This document shows positions 23,015-35,760 of a DNA stretch of 64,000 nucleotides, in pieces (position 1 is the first letter of the stretch; every line of letters starts with the position of its first letter). The position numbers and the translations under genes were made by a program. Source of the DNA: Fomitopsis serialis (taxonomy: Eukaryota > Basidiomycota > Agaricomycetes > Polyporales > Fomitopsidaceae); NCBI RefSeq assembly GCF_022376445.1, contig NW_025955010.1, positions 186,001 through 250,000 on the forward strand, written 5' to 3'. Under the pieces are notes generated by a model. That model worked only from the letters and a program-made list of their open reading frames with translations, searched no databases and was not told the origin of the DNA.

Positions 23015-25705
23015 ATGCAAAACGAACACGTACACGCAGCAGGCTATGCTTTTGTAATGTCGAATGCAACAAACAGCGAAGCTGCCCAGTCAGGTATGAG
23101 TGGCAGAGATGTCGACGTACGGACGACTGAAAGCGCCAACGAAGGTGAGATATCGTGCTCTCTCGCTCATGTGCCAATGTTGCGCTCACATGAGATGATC
23201 GCTGCAACGACCATTGTTCCGACAGCTGCGTCTAGAAGTGGCGAACGGAGAGACCTGCTCCAAGAGTACGCTACCTCGCCTGTGGCGGATGCAAAGCAGT
23301 CTACTACAGTAGCAAATGCGCTGTCGGGCGTCACTCTACTGGCATTTCCTTTGGACATCATCTTTGAAGTAAGCAACACAGCATAGGTGATGTTGCCACT
23401 AATTAACACAGTCACCGTCTCTTAGATCTTTGGGCAGTTGTGTCCGCTCGACCTTGCGAATCTGGCACAGACCTGCAAAACCTTCCGCGCACTCCTAGAA
23501 TCTCCCCAGAGCGATGGACTGTGGAAGACGGTCAAACAGCTTGCTGGAGAAACCCCGGACGGTCCGGCGTGCGTGCCGCAGGTTGCTTGGATAAGAGCAA
23601 TGTATTGTGGATATAAATGTGTGGTACGTATCCGTGATCACGATCATATGGACAATTGAAAAGGGCGTTCACCTCACAATCCTTCAGGGATGTGGACAGT
23701 TTGCCAGAGATGATGTCAATTTTGCGTTGTTACGGCGCATATGCTTTTACTGTAGACGGGAACGGTACGTGTTGATATCTCTGCACGGCTTCTGTATGCA
23801 ATTCTGACCACTGCCCTAGGCTTATTGAACACGACACCTTCATGAGTACTTCTGATCGTTCGGCGCTCTCTGCCTTTGTCTTGCAACTCATCCCGCACAC
23901 ATCTTGTTGAGTCAAATTCTCATCGCGCTTTGCACCACATGTTTATCAAAGGTGTTAGTGAAGAATGATAATGGATCAGCTATCCCAGGAAAATGGTACT
24001 GGAGCGCCGATATCACTGCAACAACGAATCTGGTTCTCAATTACTGGAAGGATGCTCAAGAAGGGAAGAGTGCGCCGAGAGTTGCTCTGGACAAGATCAA
24101 GCAAGAGCGCATCCGATACGTACAAGCCATTACCGAAGTCTGCTATCTTGTCATTCGTACGATTCAGGTAGCGCTAACATGTGGGCCGCCAGCACGCAAC
24201 GAAATGTCGAGAATGGGTGCATACGCGTAAGGAAGAGGAAAAGGCACTTAGGGTCACACAATTCAAACGGTGAGTGCGGCAATCGGTACACACGACGCTG
24301 TGACGTACGTCTCACACTTCTGGCAGCATCGAAGAGTTGTTCGGAGAGTTGGGCTACACGACTGAACACGTTCAGAAAATCAAAGGCTTTGGTTGGGAGC
24401 GCCACATCGGGAAAGCTTGCCGTGAGGTGACCGAGCAAGGTGTGTGAACGTTTTGTATCCGTGCATTGAAGCAGTCGTTACGCATCTCTGCAGCGTGGCA
24501 GCGCGTCCGAATTGCGCTTGAGCCGCGCCTCATGGCAGGCCGAGTCAAGCGTATCGAACAGGGACATCCGGACACGATACGCGCTCGCATGAATGCGCTG
24601 AAGACTTTGTATCACGACTACTGTGACCAGCTGCCTCTGCGCCCCATGGATAGGGTCCATCTCCCACCGGTCGATATGATCTACATGACTCCGACCTTCC
24701 GTCCTCTGATCTACGAGAATCTCGTTGCCCCAATTGGACTGGTCAAGGAGCAATGCAATGAGGCCGCTCAACACTTCCCGAACATCATCTCGAGCTATCA
24801 TGCCAGTGTCAAGTGCGCGTTGCTGAAGAGCATGGAAGGTTGCACGAAGCTCGAGAACTCAGGTGTCGATATGCAGCACCTCCTCTCCTTAGCTTGCTCT
24901 GTTTATGAGTCGTACGTCATGGTCGGCCTCGACCCTGTACTAATGTCGTCTATGGACGCAGTACTGTCGTACTTGTCAAGAACCCGAGAGGGGCACAGTG
25001 ACTATACAGTGCCGCTCTTCTGGTTAAGATTGCAGGCCTCTCACGACGGCGCCAATCTCGGGATCTTCGACTGGAGTATGACTGGATTTTCAATCCTCAA
25101 GCCATTGGCGATCGCGCTAGGCCTCGATCCGAACAAGGCGCGACCTGAAGACTTTGACGAACTTGATAGACATGTATTCTGTGAAAATGCCAAGTGCTCT
25201 GATACCTCGTATGGCTTGGTGTACTTCGAGATTCACAGTTGGCGTACGATCGTGAGTATGGCCTGTGTGCATTGCGGGGCGTATTATTTATGAGCTGACT
25301 GTTGTCAAAAGATCCAACACTGCTGGCTCGAGCATATAGAAGGTCCCCAGTTGCCAGTCATCTCACTCTTCAGCGAGGAGGCCTCCGCAAAGATACGGTG
25401 CCTTCCGGATGCGAAAACTGCACAGATGCAGATGAAATGGGCCTGTAATCATTGTTCGGTTCATCTCGAGGCTCTGCAGGCCCGAAATACGGTCGTGGAA
25501 CATGTGCGTGAAATGTGAGTCTACGCTTCATTGTGTTCGGGTGATGGTTGCTTGACAAGCGCACCTTTGTTGGCGTGGTAGACATGGAATCAAGGAGCCG
25601 GAAGATTACATCGATTTCTTCCATGTTCATCCTGAAGAGCGCTTCGTACCGTTGTGGTGTACACTCCATGGACTGACCTACGAGGAACTTGCGATCGATA
25701 CATAG
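23015..25705 (+). CDS. F-box-like protein with C-terminal CX2CX15HX4H finger (copy 4)
   Basis: The likely start is at 23015 (MQNEHVHAAG) or MSNATNSE. An intron at 23145-23225 is inferred from copy 5; in this gene it is 81 bp, open and in frame. The F-box reads FPLDIIFE (about 23355), intron, LCPLDLANLAQTCKTFR. The Cys ribbon is GCGQFARDDVNFALLRRICF, then YC. Then YWSADITATTNLVLNYWKDA (about 24000), IEELFGELGYTTEHV and the central block LPLRPMDRVHLPP (24480-25250). The finger WACNHCSVHL (about 25440) joins over an intron to HGIKEPEDYIDFFH, with the stop at 25703-25705. Copies 4 and 5 form a subgroup distinct from 1-3, with GHxW before the central block and PLDLANLAQT in the F-box. Confidence 0.7.
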
Positions 25706-26082
25706 TAGGTTCTGGGCGACGTCTGGAGCTATTTTCAAACGCCTACCCATGTTCCTCTACAAGTCTTTAAGTTGCCATGGTGAATACATCATCTCCCTTG
25801 GACCGATAACCCGTGTCAATGCTGTTCTGCCTCGGTGGAACAGTCAGTGCGTCCATGCGTATTTATCACGACTTTGGTCACGAAGTGTCCACAGAAAATC
25901 GATATCCAGAGATCACTACGTTTTTAGAGCAACACAGCAATGCGATCGACGATACTTACACATCAGCCGCGAACGGCCTCATCTCCAAGACTGTCCATCG
26001 TCAACGTACTACAATACATACATGCGATGTTTCCTTCTTTCGTTCGTTCCGCTTACTACGCGTAAGATGATACAGCCGCAGC

Positions 26083-27450
26083 TTACTCCATCTGGCTGAG
26101 GCCCTCCCTGATGTAGTCATCGAAGAGCGCCTTGTAGTCCTTGTGCCACCGACTTAACGCGGGGCGGCCCTCGACGAGATCGCCCGCACCCCAAAGGATG
26201 CGCAGCTGGTCGACCTCGCGCCTGGTGTCATTGTCGGGCACGAGAATGTAGAACTTGCCTTGGCGGACGTAGTCGAGCTAGAAGGTAACCAAGGTTGAGC
26301 ATAGATAGCGATATATAGGGTGCGCCGCAGTCGTGGTGCGCACCATGTAGAGGACAGTCTCCTGGGCGGTCCATGCGCCGGCGGGCTTCTCCGCGCCACT
26401 GCTGTCACCGGTCATACCTGTCCAGGTCCACCCCGGACTGCGGAAACATCAGCATGACCGGATATCCCTGCAGCATGATTAGGCGTACACAAAGAGATGC
26501 GCGGTGACGTTCGCTGCGGGCACGTTGTTGCGCAGTTCGTGCGCGAGCCCTTCTGTCAGAGACTTGACGGCAGCCTTCGAAGCGTTGTACGCGGGATTGC
26601 CTCTGAAGATCAAGTATCAGCAGACTTTTCGAGTGGGGCAAAGATCGACGTACGGAGGGTTGGTAATGCCCTGCTTCGACCCGGTGTTGATGATCACAGC
26701 CGGGTTTTCCTGGTGGATTATGGACGGCACAAACGTCTGTTGTACGTTGAGCACTCTGAATCGTCACGCATCATGAGCGAAAGCACGAAGGCCGGCATCG
26801 TGGATACACTCACCCGAAGACGTTCACGTCGAAGGTCTTGCGCCAGGCATCAATGCCCTCCCAAGACTTGCTCGGCAAGCCAATGCCGGCATTGTTCATG
26901 AGCACGGCGACCTGTTCAACAGGCACACGGCCCGAGAGGTGAGCAAGCGGCACGCAGACAGACACAGCGCGAGCGCGGCCGGCGATGTCGTCGCGGCCGC
27001 CCAACGAGAACGAGGGCTGCCCGGGAGAGCCAGCTCACCTCGCCCCACGCCTCGTACACCGTATCGCGCAGCCGGACGACGTCCTCGAGCTTGCTGACGT
27101 CCGTCGGCACGACGAGCACGTTGCCCTCCCCGACCACCTTCGTCAGCTCTGCCCCGACCTTGCTGAGCGGCTCTTCGTTCACGTCGGCGATCGCGACTTT
27201 CATGCCGATCCTGGGGGCGGATGAGCATCTCAATGGAGAAAAGCAGACGCTGTACGTACTTCGCGAGCTCAAGCGCAGCAGCTCGTCCGATGCCACTCCC
27301 CGCTCCTGTAATGACTGCTACCCGCCCGGTGTGGATGACTGGGTGTACGCCGTCGTCCATGGCTGCCATTGTTGGTTGGAATGCACTGGAGTGTGATGCT
27401 GGTCGAAGAGGAGAGGGTCGGCGACTGCCCCCGTTCAGAGTGAGGCTCAT
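26083..27450 (-). CDS. short-chain dehydrogenase/reductase (SDR)
   Basis: NAD(P)-dependent oxidoreductase of the classical SDR family; substrate unknown. The start at 27450 (MSLTLNGG) or internal MAAMDDGV (about 27370) precedes VAVITGAGSGIGRAAALELA (TGxxxGIG cofactor loop). Next come IGMKVAIADVNEE, VPTDVSKLEDVV, VAVLMNNAGIG (NNAG), FDVNVFG, NPAVIINTGSKQG and NPAYNASKAAVKSLTEGLA (YxxxK catalytic pair). The C-terminus has GKFYILVPDNDTRREVDQL and stops at 26083. At least five introns are visible (for example about 26926-27041, GT-AG). It is convergent with F-box copy 4. Motifs are complete and it looks functional. Confidence 0.88.
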
Positions 27451-28855
27451 CCCGGACTCCGGCTAATGAATTGAGGTATACGGGACTGCTGGGGTATGGG
27501 AAAGGGGTAAATTAGGAACACCCAGCACGTTCCGCCTTTCTTATACCCTCCAAACCCGAGGAAGCGGATACGTGACGTCGAGGGCTTTCGGACCTCCCTC
27601 ACGCTGCACTTATCGCCGGAGCGGAATCGGCTCGACTTTACATGCACATATTATTCTCACAGCGTAAGCCTCATCATTTGGTCAGAAGTCCTCCAGCGCG
27701 GTCTAGAACGCCGACAAGGGTTGTGGAGATGATATTATCAGATGCACAGGCTGTGTTTCAACTCCCAAGTTAAGTACTCGCAGCCTTTTCTAAGGGGAAA
27801 TAATGTCTATTTTTCAACGTGTGATCACCATATGTATCTGGTCCTAGAGTCATCCAAGCAACTCAAGAGCAGTATACAATATTGGTTGCAGTGTTGCAGT
27901 ACCGGGGGCCGGATGGTTAGGCCGCGGGCGCGAACCTGAAGCGCCCAGCTCCGGTGTGGCGTTCGCAAACGACTCTTCGACAGTCAACATATGTATAGGA
28001 CCTTTGAGCCGACCGCGCGGTTGTCACGGACTGTAACTTCTCGGATTCTTTGCACTTGGCAGAATGTTTCATATGGTATGAGGAACCTCGGATTGCAGCG
28101 TACCTTTGCGAAATATACGCCATTGAAGAGTCCACTCGCGTTGGCAACGTTCGTGCGACCTGCATCGTGCCCATGGCCACACGCAATTCATCCGCGCGGT
28201 AATCAGTGCGCCAACGTAATTTGTCATGCGCACAACAGCACTGGTTCTTCCGCTGCAGTCGTCTCCCGTATAATCGCATTCGGCTTGGGCTTCTCTACGT
28301 GAATGGCCGCGGCGAAACCAAATCGGCGGCAGGCAACTCGAGCGGTACCGTTCTGAGCACCGGGAAAGGTTGCGGTGCCTGGCAGTGGGATTAGCTTTGG
28401 TGTGCTGACAGACTGGGCAGTCACGAAAAGGTTCTGTAGGTTCGCGCCGCGTGGAAAATCGGACGCAGGCTTCTAGCACTTAGAACATGAGCCTCGCGCT
28501 CTGTCGCGCATTATGCGAACATGTGTCTGAAGTTGAGAGGACGAACTCACCAGTCTCCTCCTCGAATACGTGTTCTTGAGATCACCCAGTAGCACGCTAT
28601 GCTCCGGAAGCCAGCACGCCACATCACGAGGGCAATATGAATCTCAAACAAACTCGAGTTGCTACCGCACTCCTTCGGTCCCTAGCGCTCAGGACGGGGC
28701 ACGGCAGGTTGTTCTCGCCCTTGCAGACCGGCCGACCTATTTGAACAAGTACAACTCAATACGGATAGCAACAGGCTTACCTACCCTCCGAGAGTAGAAC
28801 GTTAACGGCACATCGTGCCACTCCCGTTTCACCGGATCCTCCCTATCCGCAAATA
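27451..28855. other. spacer; no gene confidently seen
   Basis: On the minus strand, open frames at about 27920-28420 share a common direction (ARVACRRFGF then EKPKPNAIIRETTAAEE) and could be a short spliced gene, but no family is recognised. The rest holds nothing I can support. Confidence 0.3.
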
Positions 28856-29108
28856 CAGCAGATTCGGAAAACCTTGTCCGACGCGTCCCCGCGCGTGCGA
28901 AAATTCAAATAAATCAAGAAAATGACGAAAATGCGGAAAAGTCTAGGAATCGCGATACACGCACCGTAGCCACTATAGAACACCGTGTACGCCTTGTTAC
29001 AGGTTCGCGGCGTATGCGGCATGTCTATTGAAGGCAAGTTGAGGGTGGTTTTGAAGGTTGTGCGATGGTCGACGTGGCGGGCAACGTTGGGCGCTAACGC
29101 TCACTCCC
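28856..29108 (+). repeat. left terminal inverted repeat
   Basis: 253-bp arm. Its outer end begins CAGCAGATTCGG immediately after TA at 28854-28855. It is the reverse complement of 29757-30009 apart from one mismatch near the inner edge. Confidence 0.8.
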
Positions 29109-29756
29109 CGAGGAGCATCCCAAGAGCATCCACTGCAAAATGCAGTTGTGGGTGTCATCGGGTGCTCGATATAGCCCGAACAGCGCGCGCAGTACAGCTG
29201 TATCAATGTATTTCTCATTGTAACAGATGTAGTAGCTTGTGGGACAATGACAATCAGGAGGGCCGCCTCAGCGCTCAGCGCTCAGTACAGTGCCTGGCGA
29301 TTTTCAACTTCAAGTCGAAGTTGGGCCCGACATCGACATGGGGACAGTATGAATGCCAGAGCGATATTCGAGGAAGCCGAGACCTTATGCAGCCCTGTCT
29401 TCAGTGACGAAGCTCCTGTCTTGTAAGACTTGCCACATAGCCTTCAAGCTTCATGGCCAGCCGGAAATGCGAAGTCGCGGCCTCGGGACTCCCGGAGAAA
29501 TAACACAAACTCTCCGACAACTTATTGAAAGCTTTGAGAACAAGACTTGAGGATATAATCTGAGTAGGCCATCTCAGGTTGGCACTGGCAATGCGAGCAC
29601 TTCGGGGAGGCAAGTCTTTGACCTGGTTGCCCGTCAAATGCACAAATTTCTTCCTCTCAGGTTATATTCATCTAGTAACCATGTCTCTAAGTCATCACGC
29701 ATACATTCCGGGTCATATCGAGTACCCACAGCGGTGTTCTGCAGTGAATGTCCCCC

Positions 29757-30009
29757 GGGAGTGAGCATTAGCGCCCAACGTTGCCCGCCACGTCGACCAT
29801 CGCACAACCTTCAAAACCACCCTCAACTTGCCTTCAATAGACATGCCGCATACGCCGCGAACCTGTAACAAGGCGTACACGGTGTTCTATAGTGGCTACG
29901 GTGCGTGTATCGCGATTCCTAGACTTTTCCGCATTTTCGTCATTTTCTTGATTTATTTGAATTTTCGCACGCGCGGGGACGCGTCGGACAAGGTTTTCCG
30001 AATCTGCTG
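29757..30009 (-). repeat. right terminal inverted repeat
   Basis: 253-bp arm matching 28856-29108 in reverse. It ends CCGAATCTGCTG, followed by TA at 30010-30011. Confidence 0.8.
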
Positions 30010-30538
30010 TACACCGTTCTCCGGCCACTGCGCGCTCGCGACGACATTTACAGTTAATCGCATCGCGGTCCCCTTGCCGCTGCAAGGAGTGCGATGGTCA
30101 GCTGTTGTTGTCCGAGGCAGCACCTGTTGAGCTCGTGGGCGAACGTGACCCAAGCGTACGCATGCGTTCAGCTTTGACTCCAGTTGCGATGTGTCTGCAA
30201 CCGGATCTTCTGACCACCTCGGCCGACGCGTTCAGGCAATATTAGCCACCATCATTAGTTTCGAGACATCATTGTTGGGCCCGTTCGACAAGGCTATGTG
30301 GATTTGTGTGGGTCGTAGACTAAGAGAGTGTTTGGCTGAGACGGCCGCAGCGGTAAGAAGACACCGCGACCGGAGAGGTTGGAGCGAAGTGAGAGGCGCC
30401 GGTGCAGGATTACCGGCAATGATAATTTACCTTTCATGTTGTTTCAAATCTGTTAGCAGCGGATCTTACAAGCGTAACAAAATGTCCAGACCAGGCTGAG
30501 ACCGTTTACATCAGGCTCACATTACGTCGGCCCTCGAG

Positions 30539-30547
30539 TATATAAAA
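30539..30547 (+). promoter_or_regulatory. TATA box of the glutamate dehydrogenase gene
   Basis: tatataaaa lies 100 bp upstream of the ATG at 30647 and is followed by a pyrimidine-rich leader (ctctccatctctcccccagc). Position and context fit a core promoter. Confidence 0.65.
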
Positions 30548-30646
30548 TGGCTCTCCCCTCGCAGATCGCTCTCCATCTCTCCCCCAGCTTCCAACTTTCC
30601 TTTCACGACCCGTGCATTCCACGACCACACAAATTATCCCGCATCC

Positions 30647-33600
30647 ATGGCGTCGACACCGACCGGCGGGCACCTCGAGGTGCCCGGTCTGCTTGAGTCT
30701 ACGCACCGTATCAAGAACGTGCCGGGCTACACCACACCCGTGTTCAAGGGCAAGGAGGAGCAGAAGGCGAAGGTGCTCGCGAACGTCACGTCCAAGGTGA
30801 GTCTACGCGTTTCTTTTGCCTGGGGCGGTCCTTTGCCTCAGGGGGCTTGGAACCGGGGCTGTGAGTCGCGTGGTGTGTTCTCTCCGTCGTGTACGAGGCC
30901 GCGTTGGGAATTGGATCTGCACAGCTTGCGCAGTGCGCCCAGAGATAAGGACGCGTTTCTTGCCCCCGTCGTCGCGAAATCTGCAAGGAGGGCGACAGGC
31001 ACCGAGATGCGCCCAGGGCATTGCCACCTCCAACAGCGCCGTTGCGCACTAGCCGTTGCCTCCATCAAACCGTTGACCTCTGCAGCGTACGAGGTGGGAA
31101 ATACAAGGCATGTCGCTTCCCGTCCCGAGGGACAGTAATGCGACGCGTCTCGGAGTCAGTAGCAAAAAGTCGCGTTGTACGTAGCAAGGAGCGCATCTGG
31201 GCTCCTTATCCCTTTTGAAGTCCATCGTCCCACCACCATGTTGCGTCGCGTAGCGCGATCATCTACACACCGTGTTTCTGTGCTTTTACGCGACATGCAC
31301 GTTCTAACGCGTGAAGACGAACGCGTCTCTGCCTGATCACGCACGTTCCACAGAATCAGGATGATACTGACGCGATGCGCATTCGCAGGGCTTCATTCCG
31401 CGCGAGCTGGTTACGAACGAGATCAATTGGTTCTACACGCACCTCGGCATCGACGACACGTACTTCCAGTCTGAGTCCGTCGACGTGATCTCGGACCACA
31501 TCATCGCGCTCTTCGGCGCGAAGGTGCTCGCGTTCACGAAGCACGACCCGTCCAAGCTCGTGATCGATCTCGAGAAGGTGAACGAGGATGGCGCGACGTT
31601 CATCCATACCAGCACGCCCGGCAAGACATCGACGGAAGGGCCGGGCGCCACTTGCGAGAGCAGGATCGACGAGCTCTTCCTGGACAGCAGCACCCCGGAG
31701 AAGGCGTTCAGACTAGAGACGTACCGCTCGCAGGGCATCTCGGCGACGGCGAGCCAGCAGCTGCGGTGCTACTTTGTCACGAAATGCAACTTTCCGAAGG
31801 AGCCTCGCGCGTCGACGCGCACGGACGGCAAGACGGACATTCGATCGGTGTCCGACGCGGCTTTCCTCGAGAAGGCGAGCGAGAACACGCTGGAGCTGTA
31901 CCAGCGCGTGATGTGGAATGTTGAGACGCGGTACGGGCCCGTTATCGAGGTCTATGAGGTGGAAGGCAGCCGCGAGCGACGGCTCGTCGTTGGGTATAAA
32001 AAGGGCGGCACGAAGAAGTTCTTCAGCGCGCTGTCGAATCTGTACCACTTCTACTCCTTGTACTCTGCAAGGAAGTATGTCGGTACGTCTTTCCAGTTTG
32101 GGGTCAGTGCGAATGCTCATGTTGAATCGCGCGTAGAACAATTCTCGAACGGGATAACCATCCTGTGCCTGTACCTCAACCCGCTCCCGGACTCGCATGC
32201 CCCTCCAATCGAGCACTCGATCTTCCAGGTCATGAAGGAAGCTTCGCTGCTCTATTGCTTGCCCGACAACCCATTCTTCTACGCCGGCGCGGGTCCTACA
32301 GAGGGGCACGCAGTGCAGGAAGCGACTTATGCTTGTGAGTGGGACATACATCGCCAGAGCCCAGCATCATACTCAATGTTATATTTCTTCAGACTGTGGC
32401 TGGATCTTCGCGCAGCACTTCTGCAACCGCCTGGGGCCTTCGTACCTTGCCTTGCGTAATATTCTCGATGAGTCTAATGCATCACACGCGGAGGTGCTGA
32501 ACGACATCAAGCGTCGCTTCCGTGAGGAAACTTTCACGCGCGAGAGCATTGCACAGACCATCCACGCGCATCCTGAGCTGGTGAGATGGTCCTGGACTAC
32601 AGAATTAGACGATCTCTGACTGTGCTCGACAGATCAACTTGCTATATGTCAACTTCGCCATGGTGCACTATCCGGCATCGGACCAAGCCAATCTCATGTG
32701 AGCATTCTCGTGTGACGACACCCCGCGAACATTCGCTGATCTAACTGTGTTAGGCCGACACTCTCATATCAGCGTCTGCAGACCCATCAGATCCTCAGTG
32801 ATCAGGAGTTGTACGACAAGATCCGCAAGTCCGTGCCGAACAAGCACGAGCTCCAAGTGCTCGAGAGCTTCCTCATCTTCAACAAGTATGCTTGTGGACG
32901 TCGAGCGCAGTGTGATACCGCTGACCAGGGCTTTTCAGGCATGTGCTCAAGACGAACTTCTACCAACCGACCAAGGTCGCTCTGTCCTTCCGCCTTGCGC
33001 CGGAGTTCCTTCCTGAAGTCGAGTACCCCAGAAAGCCATTCGGGATGTTCTTTGTCATTGGTACATTGTCTCTCACGCAAACGGGACTGCAAAGGTTGAC
33101 GATGTACATTCAGGTGGCGAGTTCCGTGGATTCCACATCCGATTCAGGGATGTCGCGCGTGGCGGCATCCGGTTGGTTATGTCTCGGAATAGGGAGACCT
33201 ACTCCATCAACCAACGCATGCTGTGAGTTTCCGTACTTGTACTTATCATCGGCGCCTGTTGACGCGTGCCTGTCAGGTTCGATGAGAACTATGGCCTTGC
33301 TTCGACGCAATCCCTCAAGAACAAGGACATACCTGAGGGTGGCGCGAAGGGTACCATTCTGCCATCGTATGTGCCACCTCGTCACGGGGCTTCGCGCTTG
33401 CTGACGACCATCCACCCATAGACTCGGCTCGAGTCCTCGGTTGTGCTTTGAGAAATATGTCGATGTAAATCAACGCACAGGCTGTTGCTTGGATTGTAAT
33501 GCTGACATTATTTCTGCAGGCCGTCATTGACCTTCTCATCCCGGGACAAAGCCCGGGCATCAAGGAGAAACTGGTCGACTTGTACGGCAAGAATGAGATC

Positions 33601-35231
33601 CTCTTCTTCGGGCCAGATGGTAGGCTTCCAATACTTTTTGATAGTGTCTCGATTGACTCACCCATCTCACCAGAGGGTACGGCGGACATGATGGACTGGG
33701 CGGCCAGTGAGTATTACCGCAGGTTGTTGACTTGAACACATGAATTGACTTCTTCTGCAGTTCATGCGCGTGAACGTGGGGCCGAGACGTGGTGGAAGTC
33801 CTTCACCACCGGCAAGAGCGCAGAGAAGCTCGGTGGCATTCCTCATGATACGTACGGGATGACGTCTCTGTCGATTCGCCAGTACGTACTGGGTATCTAC
33901 AAGCAACTCGGATTACGGGAGAAGGACATCACAAAGGTGCAGACAGGTGGACCAGGTAAGTCTTTCCGGTCGAGGTGGGTTCCGGATGCTAACGCCTGTC
34001 GATCGAAGATGGTGACCTTGGTTCAAGTAAGTGTCACTACCAATGATGCAAGGCACATTGCCAATGTCATTGCAGATGAGATTCTTCTCAGCTCCGACAA
34101 AACTATCGTCATGATCGACGGGAGCGGCGTTCTCGCTGACCCCGCTGGCCTTGATCGCGAGGAGTTGATCAGGCTAGCAAAAAGCGTGTGCCTGTGGCGC
34201 ACTTCGATCGGTCAAAACTCAGCAAGGATGGTTATCTAGTTCTTGTAGAGGAACAAGATGTCAAACTGCCTTGTAAGTAGTTCAAGTCAGGTGTTTGATG
34301 GGGACTTACAAGTTCGTAGCTGGCGAGGTTGTGCTTGATGGAACTGACTTCAGGAACACTGCCCACTTGCGCTTCAAGGCTGACTTGTTCGTACCGTGCG
34401 GTGGCAGGTGAGTGTGCTGTTGATGGAACGCTATGGAAGCGATTGACTGACACACTAACAAGGCCCGAGGCCGTGAATATCTCAAACGTGGCCGCGTTAG
34501 TCGACGCGGAGGGCAAACCAAACTTCAAATTTGTGGTTGAGGGTGCCAATTTATTCTTCACTCAGCAAGCGCGTCTGCATCTCGAAAAGCGCAAGGTCAT
34601 ACTCTTCAAGGACTCGAGTGCCAACAAGGGTTAGTCTCACCATTTGTGCGTGCACTTTCCAAAGCTGAATCCATGAATAGGTGGTGTCACGAGTTCGTCC
34701 CTGGAGGTTCTCGCTGGTCTCGCTCTCTCTACGGAAGAATACGTCGATTTGATGATCTTCAAAGACGGGAAGCCTTCCACTTTCTACGAGAATTACGTCA
34801 AGGACATCCAGACCAAGATCTCTGAGAACGCAGCCGCAGAGTTCTCGTGCATCTGGAAGGAACACACTCGTGCACAAGGTTCCAAGCTCCGGACCCTGAT
34901 CTCCGACGAGCTGTCCAGCACGTTGAACGATCTACAAGCCGAGCTGGAAAGCTCAGATTTGTACGACGACCCTGTGATGAGGAAGAACGTTATGACGCGG
35001 GCCATTCCAAAAACCTTGGTCGATCAGGTCGGCGTCGAGGAACTCCTGAGGAGACTACCGGAGACGTATCAACGAGCGCTGTTCTCGAGCTGGGTGGCGT
35101 CCCATTTCGTGCGTGTCTTCTCAACCTTGCCGCAGCCGCGACTGACTGTAACATTTATGCAGATCTACAAGTACGGCGTCAATGGGTCTTCTGTTGATTT
35201 CTTCCATTTCGTCCGGGACCTTGCATTGTAG
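30647..35231 (+). CDS. GDH2: NAD-specific glutamate dehydrogenase
   Basis: Catabolic enzyme oxidising glutamate to 2-oxoglutarate and ammonia with NAD+; large fungal type, about 1,030 aa. The start is MASTPTGGHLEVPGLLEST. A long first intron (about 30795-31390) leads to GFIPRELVTNEINWFYTHLG. Later exons read VVGYKKGGTKKFFSALSNLY, NPFFYAGAGPTEGH, FHIRFRDVARGGIRL, IPEGGAKGTILP, LIPGQSPGIKEKLVDLYGK, GPDEGTADMMDWAA and HDTYGMTSLSIRQYV, then LFVPCGGRPEAVN, FVVEGANLFFTQQAR and LFKDSSANKGG. These are the conserved dehydrogenase and dinucleotide-fold motifs of the family. It ends VDFFHFVRDLAL (stop at 35229-35231). About 15 introns are visible. All core motifs are present, so it is probably functional. 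Confidence 0.93.
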
Positions 35232-35760
35232 AAAGTGGTAAGAACCGACACAAAATCTGGCTGTACAAACGTCAAGCACTGCCTGTTGTATACTATCTAC
35301 TCTACAAGAGGCGTGAACGTGGGAACGCGAGACAAACGCTAAGACAAACATTGGAGACAAGAAGACGAGACAAGAAGCAAGAGACAAACGCTAGAGACAT
35401 TCTCATTGGCTGAGAGACGGACGCCCGAACGCTGCCCGAGCCTCTCAAGCGCTCCGAGCTCGCGCTAGCCGCAACACCTACCGGTTACCTGGCATCCTTC
35501 CTCATTTAAATTACACTCAGACTTACACTCAGACGCACTTAAGTTGACTTCTCGCTCTGGCATGGGAGGGCGCGGACCAGCAGGGCAGCTGTAAGGCACA
35601 GAAATCAACGAGCAACGGGCAATCAAAGAAGGACGAGGATGACACAGACAAGCAAGGTGACGAGAACGAGGGGGTCAGCCAGTGCCTTCACGAGTGACAT
35701 GAGGGCACCGAGCGCAGCGATGGAGACGGGTACCGTGAGTGCAGACACAACACGAGTGAG
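35232..35760. other. 3' flank of GDH2 with short purine-rich repeats
   Basis: Between 35330 and 35400 the words gagacaaacgct and gagacaagaag recur several times in a purine-rich strand. A short duplication of acttacactcag sits near 35515. No gene is seen. Confidence 0.45.

Larger units (their letters stand above)
28856..30009. mobile_element. 1.15-kb element with 253-bp terminal inverted repeats and TA flanks
   Basis: The left arm (28856-29108) and right arm (29757-30009) are reverse complements with a single mismatch that I can find (aacgctc versus aatgctc at the inner end). Both ends start CAGCAGATTCGGAAAACC and are flanked by TA (28854-28855 and 30010-30011), as expected for TA-target (Tc1/mariner-like) insertion. 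The 648-bp interior carries no transposase-like frame. This suggests a non-autonomous MITE or foldback element, recently inserted or kept uniform by conversion. Confidence 0.75.

Noticed and set aside
27917..28479. Two mutually overlapping frames on the minus strand as a Cys-rich secreted protein
   Set aside because: No signal peptide, domain or convincing splice sites. Left as spacer.
28823..29040. 64-codon frame present in both inverted-repeat arms, as a gene
   Set aside because: The identical frame appears in both arms because they are repeats. It has no start context, promoter or known domain.
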